A stretch of DNA of 8,690 bases from Micrococcales bacterium UBA2037 (GTDB lineage: Bacteria > Actinomycetota > Actinomycetes > Actinomycetales > Microbacteriaceae), in assembly GCA_002333405.1 (NCBI GenBank), contig DDBH01000002.1, positions 20,601 through 29,290 of the forward strand, written 5' to 3'. Each line of letters begins with the position of its first letter. Within the stretch, counting starts at the first letter, position 1. The translations under genes and the position numbers were made by a program. Below, piece by piece: positions 6,867 through 8,690 of the stretch. The notes under the pieces were generated by a model. The model saw only the letters and a program-made list of their open reading frames with translations, was not told the origin of the DNA and made no database searches.

Positions 6867-6884
6867 TTATTCCTCCGTTGGAGG
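6867..6884 (-). promoter_or_regulatory. rbpA Shine-Dalgarno within a small hairpin
   Basis: Read on the minus strand, the leader has CCTCC, three bases AAC, then GGAGG, followed by AATAA and the rbpA ATG. The two 5-bp arms are perfect reverse complements, so the ribosome binding site can pair with the segment just upstream. The Shine-Dalgarno itself (GGAGGA) is clear; that the hairpin has any regulatory effect is an inference. Confidence 0.5.
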
Positions 6885-6888
6885 GTTC

Positions 6889-6914
6889 AACCCGAGAGCA
6901 GGGAAGTAATTCCC
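6889..6914 (-). promoter_or_regulatory. Candidate SigR/SigH-type promoter of rbpA
   Basis: On the minus strand GGGAAT (6914-6909) is followed after 17 nt by GTTG (6891-6888). Oxidative-stress sigma factors of the SigR/SigH group use a GGAAT and GTT pair about 18 nt apart, so spacing here is one base short. Transcription would start some 20-25 nt before the rbpA ATG. The rbpA gene of Streptomyces coelicolor is a known SigR target, which makes the match more credible. No TANNNT housekeeping -10 box is seen in this 72-bp gap. Whether this organism has a SigR homologue is not known from the window. Confidence 0.4.
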
Positions 6915-6938
6915 CCTGGCGGGTTTCTCACAGCTTGG

Positions 6939-7694
6939 TCACAGAATGGAACTTAGATCGGTCCTGTCGGTGACAATCCCGCTGGCTCCAATTGCAAGCA
7001 GTTCTCTCATTTGAGGTTGGTCATTCACGGTCCAAAAATGAACCTCGACATCGTGCTTGGCCATCGCTTGGATGAACCCTTGATCTCGAAAAGTGATTGA
7101 TCCGTAGCGCAGCGGGAGTTGCAGGGCATCGATGTCCTTGGTCAGTGCTTTCAGGCCGAGTCCACCGAAAAATCTGTAGGAAGACCAAATTTGGAGAACA
7201 TTTGCCATTGAGCCGCTAGTTGCGACCGGTTTTGACAAAGCTGACAGAGCGGCACTGCGCCTGCGATTGGAAAAACTCGAAACCAGCACACGATGATGGG
7301 CGCTAGTTTCTTCGATCGCCTGCACAGTGGGCAGGATTGCGTTTTTTGCCTTGATGTCGATGTTTAGTTTGGCACCATCAAGCTTCACCAAAACTTCTCT
7401 AAGCGAAGGTATTTTGCCGCCGTTTTGAAGGCTTACCTCCTGAATTTCAGCAAATGTAAGCTCAGAGACCTTTGCGTCTATTTGGCATAGTCGCTTCAGG
7501 TCAGTGTCGTGAAACAGCACCGCCACTTGGTCAGCGGTTGCTTGAGCGTCGGTTTCGATAAAACCAGCACCAAGGGCCAGTGCTGCGCGAAAGGCCTCGA
7601 TTGTGTTCTCGTCCAGGCTGGCGTCATTGAAGCTGAATCCTCGATGGGCGAAAACCCGCGGTTTGGGGGAGGAAAAGTAGTCTGTTTTGGCCAC
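6939..7694 (-). CDS. Glycerophosphodiester phosphodiesterase (GDPD family)
   Basis: Hydrolyses glycerophosphodiesters to glycerol-3-phosphate and an alcohol, in phospholipid turnover. The 251-residue protein is a single GDPD TIM barrel of usual bacterial length. Landmarks are 'AHRG' (16-19, catalytic His17 and Arg18), 'DENTIEAF' (28-35) with the metal-binding Glu29, 'ETDAQ' (47-51, metal-binding Glu47 and Asp49) and 'LFHDTDLKR' (60-68, second catalytic His62). Later come 'IPSLREVL' (95-102), 'LNIDIKAK' (110-117, conserved acidic strand), and near the end 'VHFWTVND' and 'GIVTDRTD'. No signal peptide or membrane segment is seen, so it is probably cytoplasmic. The start is GTG at 7694, chosen because a near-perfect AAGGAGG lies 5 nt upstream. 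It is divergent from the YczE-like gene, with 32 bp between starts, and lies 72 bp upstream of rbpA. It could be called glpQ or ugpQ, but the substrate is unproven, so no symbol is given. Confidence 0.9.
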   Translation of the reverse strand: MAKTDYFSSPKPRVFAHRGFSFNDASLDENTIEAFRAALALGAGFIETDAQATADQVAVLFHDTDLKRLCQIDAKVSELTFAEIQEVSLQNGGKIPSLREVLVKLDGAKLNIDIKAKNAILPTVQAIEETSAHHRVLVSSFSNRRRSAALSALSKPVATSGSMANVLQIWSSYRFFGGLGLKALTKDIDALQLPLRYGSITFRDQGFIQAMAKHDVEVHFWTVNDQPQMRELLAIGASGIVTDRTDLSSIL

Positions 7695-7699
7695 GTAAT

Positions 7700-7706
7700 C
7701 CTCCTT
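7700..7706 (-). promoter_or_regulatory. Strong ribosome binding site of the GDPD gene
   Basis: On the minus strand AAGGAGG is followed by five bases (ATTAC) and then the GTG start at 7694. This near-perfect Shine-Dalgarno fixes the GTG as the start. Confidence 0.75.
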
Positions 7707-7714
7707 GAATGCTC

Positions 7715-7729
7715 TACTGTTGGCTCGTG
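7715..7729 (+). promoter_or_regulatory. Candidate leaderless promoter of the YczE-like gene (-10 box TACTGT)
   Basis: TACTGT at 7715-7720 fits TANNNT and is separated by six bases (TGGCTC) from the GTG at 7727, the same geometry as at lnt. No Shine-Dalgarno for either possible start (ATG 7709 or GTG 7727) is visible. A clear -35 box is also lacking. Confidence 0.4.
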
Positions 7730-8332
7730 GTCAAGTCTAGGTTCATCTATCGCTTTCTTAAGCTGAATTTTGGTCTTGCCATCTACGGCGCCGGACTGGG
7801 AATGATGGTTCATGCCGGAATTGGTATCCCGCCCTGGGATGTTTTAGCTCAGGGGCTTTCCCTGCAAACCAGCCTTAGTTTTGGGCAGGCAACAATTGCC
7901 GTGAGCCTGATTGTGATGCTGTTTTGGATTCCGCTGCGGGTTAGACCAGGCATTGGTTCGGTGTTGAACGCGATCCTGGTTGGATTGTTCGCCGACATCA
8001 CAATGCCGCTGCTGCCAGATTTTGACCTTTACTGGCAAAACGTGCTGCTGTTTATCGGCGGACTCCTGGTAATTTCCTTTGCGACCGGGCTTTACATCTC
8101 CTGCGGTTTCGGAAAAGGACCGCGAGACGGGCTCATGATGGGGCTGGCACAAAAGTTCAATCAACCATTCTGGATAACAAGAACCAGCGCTGAAATCATC
8201 GTTGTGACAATTGGCTTCCTGCTTGGCGGACAAGTGCGCGAGGGAACGCTGATTTTTGCTCTATCAATTGGGTATTTGAACCAGCTAGCGATGCGGCTGT
8301 TTGGTTTAGCTGATAAATCCGGTCGAGTATAG
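7727..8332 (+). CDS. YczE/YyaS/YitT-family integral membrane protein
   Basis: About 201 residues with some five hydrophobic segments (near 14-30, 54-72, 77-97, 104-124, 152-186), matching the YczE/YitT family of membrane proteins of unknown biochemical function. Family-like loops are 'GIGIPPWDVLAQGLS' (31-45) and 'GFGKGPRDGLMMGLA' (127-141). They resemble each other in position and sequence, so the protein looks like an internal duplication. I prefer GTG 7727 because a TANNNT box lies exactly 6 nt upstream. The in-frame ATG at 7709 would add six residues (MLYCWL) and lacks a Shine-Dalgarno. The gene is divergent from the GDPD gene and convergent with trpD, so it is probably a single transcription unit. 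Bacillus subtilis YczE has been linked to antibiotic (polyketide/lipopeptide) production, but nothing here suggests such a role. Confidence 0.85.
   Translation: MVKSRFIYRFLKLNFGLAIYGAGLGMMVHAGIGIPPWDVLAQGLSLQTSLSFGQATIAVSLIVMLFWIPLRVRPGIGSVLNAILVGLFADITMPLLPDFDLYWQNVLLFIGGLLVISFATGLYISCGFGKGPRDGLMMGLAQKFNQPFWITRTSAEIIVVTIGFLLGGQVREGTLIFALSIGYLNQLAMRLFGLADKSGRV
7734..7739 (-). promoter_or_regulatory. Candidate -10 box of the GDPD gene (TAGACT)
   Basis: TAGACT on the minus strand fits TANNNT and lies about 40 nt upstream of the GTG start, which leaves room for a leader with the Shine-Dalgarno. The -35 position 17 bp further upstream reads CTTAAG, a poor match. The box lies inside the first codons of the divergent membrane-protein gene. 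Weak evidence. Confidence 0.25.
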
Positions 8333-8438
8333 GGGCCAGCAGCCTGAAGGCCACACCGGAGGATGTACATAAAGCCGATAATAAACATTATGTCAAGTAG
8401 TAAGAATCCGTGTCTCCCCGGCCCTGTGGTTCTTTGGC
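8333..8438. other. Convergent intergenic gap, no gene recognised
   Basis: About 106 bp between the stop codons of the YczE-like gene and trpD. The left part is G+C-rich with only a weak GCC/GGC stem at 8342-8351. The middle (8371-8391) is clearly A+T-rich and holds the inverted repeat ATAAT, AAAC, ATTAT (8378-8391). Next to it lies an exact TTGACA on the minus strand (8396-8391). No GC stem followed by a T-run is seen on either strand, so no intrinsic terminator can be called. Confidence 0.5.
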
Positions 8439-8690
8439 TTAGATGGTTTGGGTGAGAAACGACCAGTGTTTGGTTTTCGCTAACGCCGCACCAGAAGTCA
8501 GGGCCGTCTGCGCCATAGCAAACGCAACGCTGAGTCGCTGATTGATTTCTGTTTCAGACTCCTTTGAGTCCTTTGCCAAGTCGTAAGCAGTAATCCCCAC
8601 GGCGGCATTTAGGCAGACAATGTCCGAGATGGCCTTGGAATTTTGAAACTCCTCTCCCGAAAACAACTTTTTGGCAATTTGAGCGTTGTG
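8439..8690 (-). CDS. trpD: Anthranilate phosphoribosyltransferase, C-terminal part (5' end outside window)
   Basis: TrpD transfers the phosphoribosyl group of PRPP to anthranilate, the second step of tryptophan synthesis from chorismate. Only the last 83 residues are visible, open through the right edge and ending in TAA. They carry the typical C-terminal features of the family: 'HNAQIAKKLFSGE' at the left of the fragment, 'VCLNAAVGITAYDLAKD' (the family's LNAA helix), and the closing helix 'AFAMAQTALTSGAALAK'. The PRPP- and anthranilate-binding glycine-rich motifs lie in the missing N-terminal part, so activity cannot be judged. A related PRPP-transferase family (thymidine phosphorylase-like) is less likely given the match to the TrpD tail. 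It is convergent with the YczE-like gene across a 106-bp gap. Confidence 0.85.
   Translation of the reverse strand, partial: HNAQIAKKLFSGEEFQNSKAISDIVCLNAAVGITAYDLAKDSKESETEINQRLSVAFAMAQTALTSGAALAKTKHWSFLTQTI

Noticed and set aside
8342..8351. GCC/GGC stem as terminator of the YczE-like gene
   Set aside because: Only three G-C pairs around a four-base loop and no following T-run.
8161..8388. 75-codon minus-strand frame downstream of the TTGACA in the gap
   Set aside because: Mostly antisense to the conserved end of the YczE-like gene, with no Shine-Dalgarno and no recognisable domain.
8363..8455. 30-residue plus-strand frame in the gap before trpD, preceded by GGAGG
   Set aside because: The GGAGG touches the ATG with no spacing, the frame runs into trpD in antisense, and its translation has no recognisable features.
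1..8690. Novel defence, mobile or CRISPR-type system
   Set aside because: All genes but the 103-residue one match housekeeping families in conserved actinobacterial order; no direct-repeat arrays, transposase, integrase or toxin-antitoxin pair was seen.

Overview
The window looks like ordinary chromosome from an actinobacterium. It carries RbpA, an RNA polymerase-binding protein restricted to Actinobacteria. It also holds two gene orders typical of that phylum: WYL regulator (PafC type), tatA, tatC, HelY/Mtr4-like helicase; and lnt-ppm1 converging on rbpA. In Mycobacterium tuberculosis the same neighbours occur as pafC-tatA-tatC-helY and as ppm1 facing rbpA. By eye the base composition is close to half G+C, which is low for the phylum, and genes abut or overlap. 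That combination suggests a small-genome planktonic Microbacteriaceae such as the Rhodoluna/Aquiluna group. The genus is an inference, not something the sequence proves.

Layout. Positions 1-4288 are a tightly packed plus-strand run: the C-terminal part of a PafC-like WYL regulator (DNA-damage regulation), an unrecognised 103-residue membrane protein, tatA, tatC (twin-arginine export), and a Ski2/Mtr4-type helicase. Junctions range from a 23-nt overlap to a 2-nt gap. Positions 4305-6517 hold lnt (lipoprotein N-acyltransferase) and ppm1 (polyprenol-phosphate-mannose synthase), joined by a TTGA stop/start overlap. Both act at the membrane: one completes lipoproteins, the other makes the lipid-linked mannose donor.

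The minus strand from 7694 down to 6507 carries a glycerophosphodiester phosphodiesterase and then rbpA, whose 3' end overlaps that of ppm1 by 11 bp. From 7727 a YczE/YitT-family membrane protein runs divergently on the plus strand. It converges on the C-terminal part of trpD (anthranilate phosphoribosyltransferase), which is cut by the right edge. The convergent gap 8333-8438 contains no convincing gene or terminator.

I found no mobile element, CRISPR array, rRNA, tRNA or phage gene, and no convincing new multi-gene system. The most interesting signals are regulatory. The 72-bp rbpA leader region packs a SigR/SigH-type promoter candidate and three small inverted repeats, one of which would hide the rbpA Shine-Dalgarno sequence. 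The lnt and yczE starts share identical geometry, a TANNNT box, 6 nt, then GTG, as expected of leaderless transcripts. The short membrane/coiled-coil gene between pafC and tatA is the only gene here without a recognisable family.
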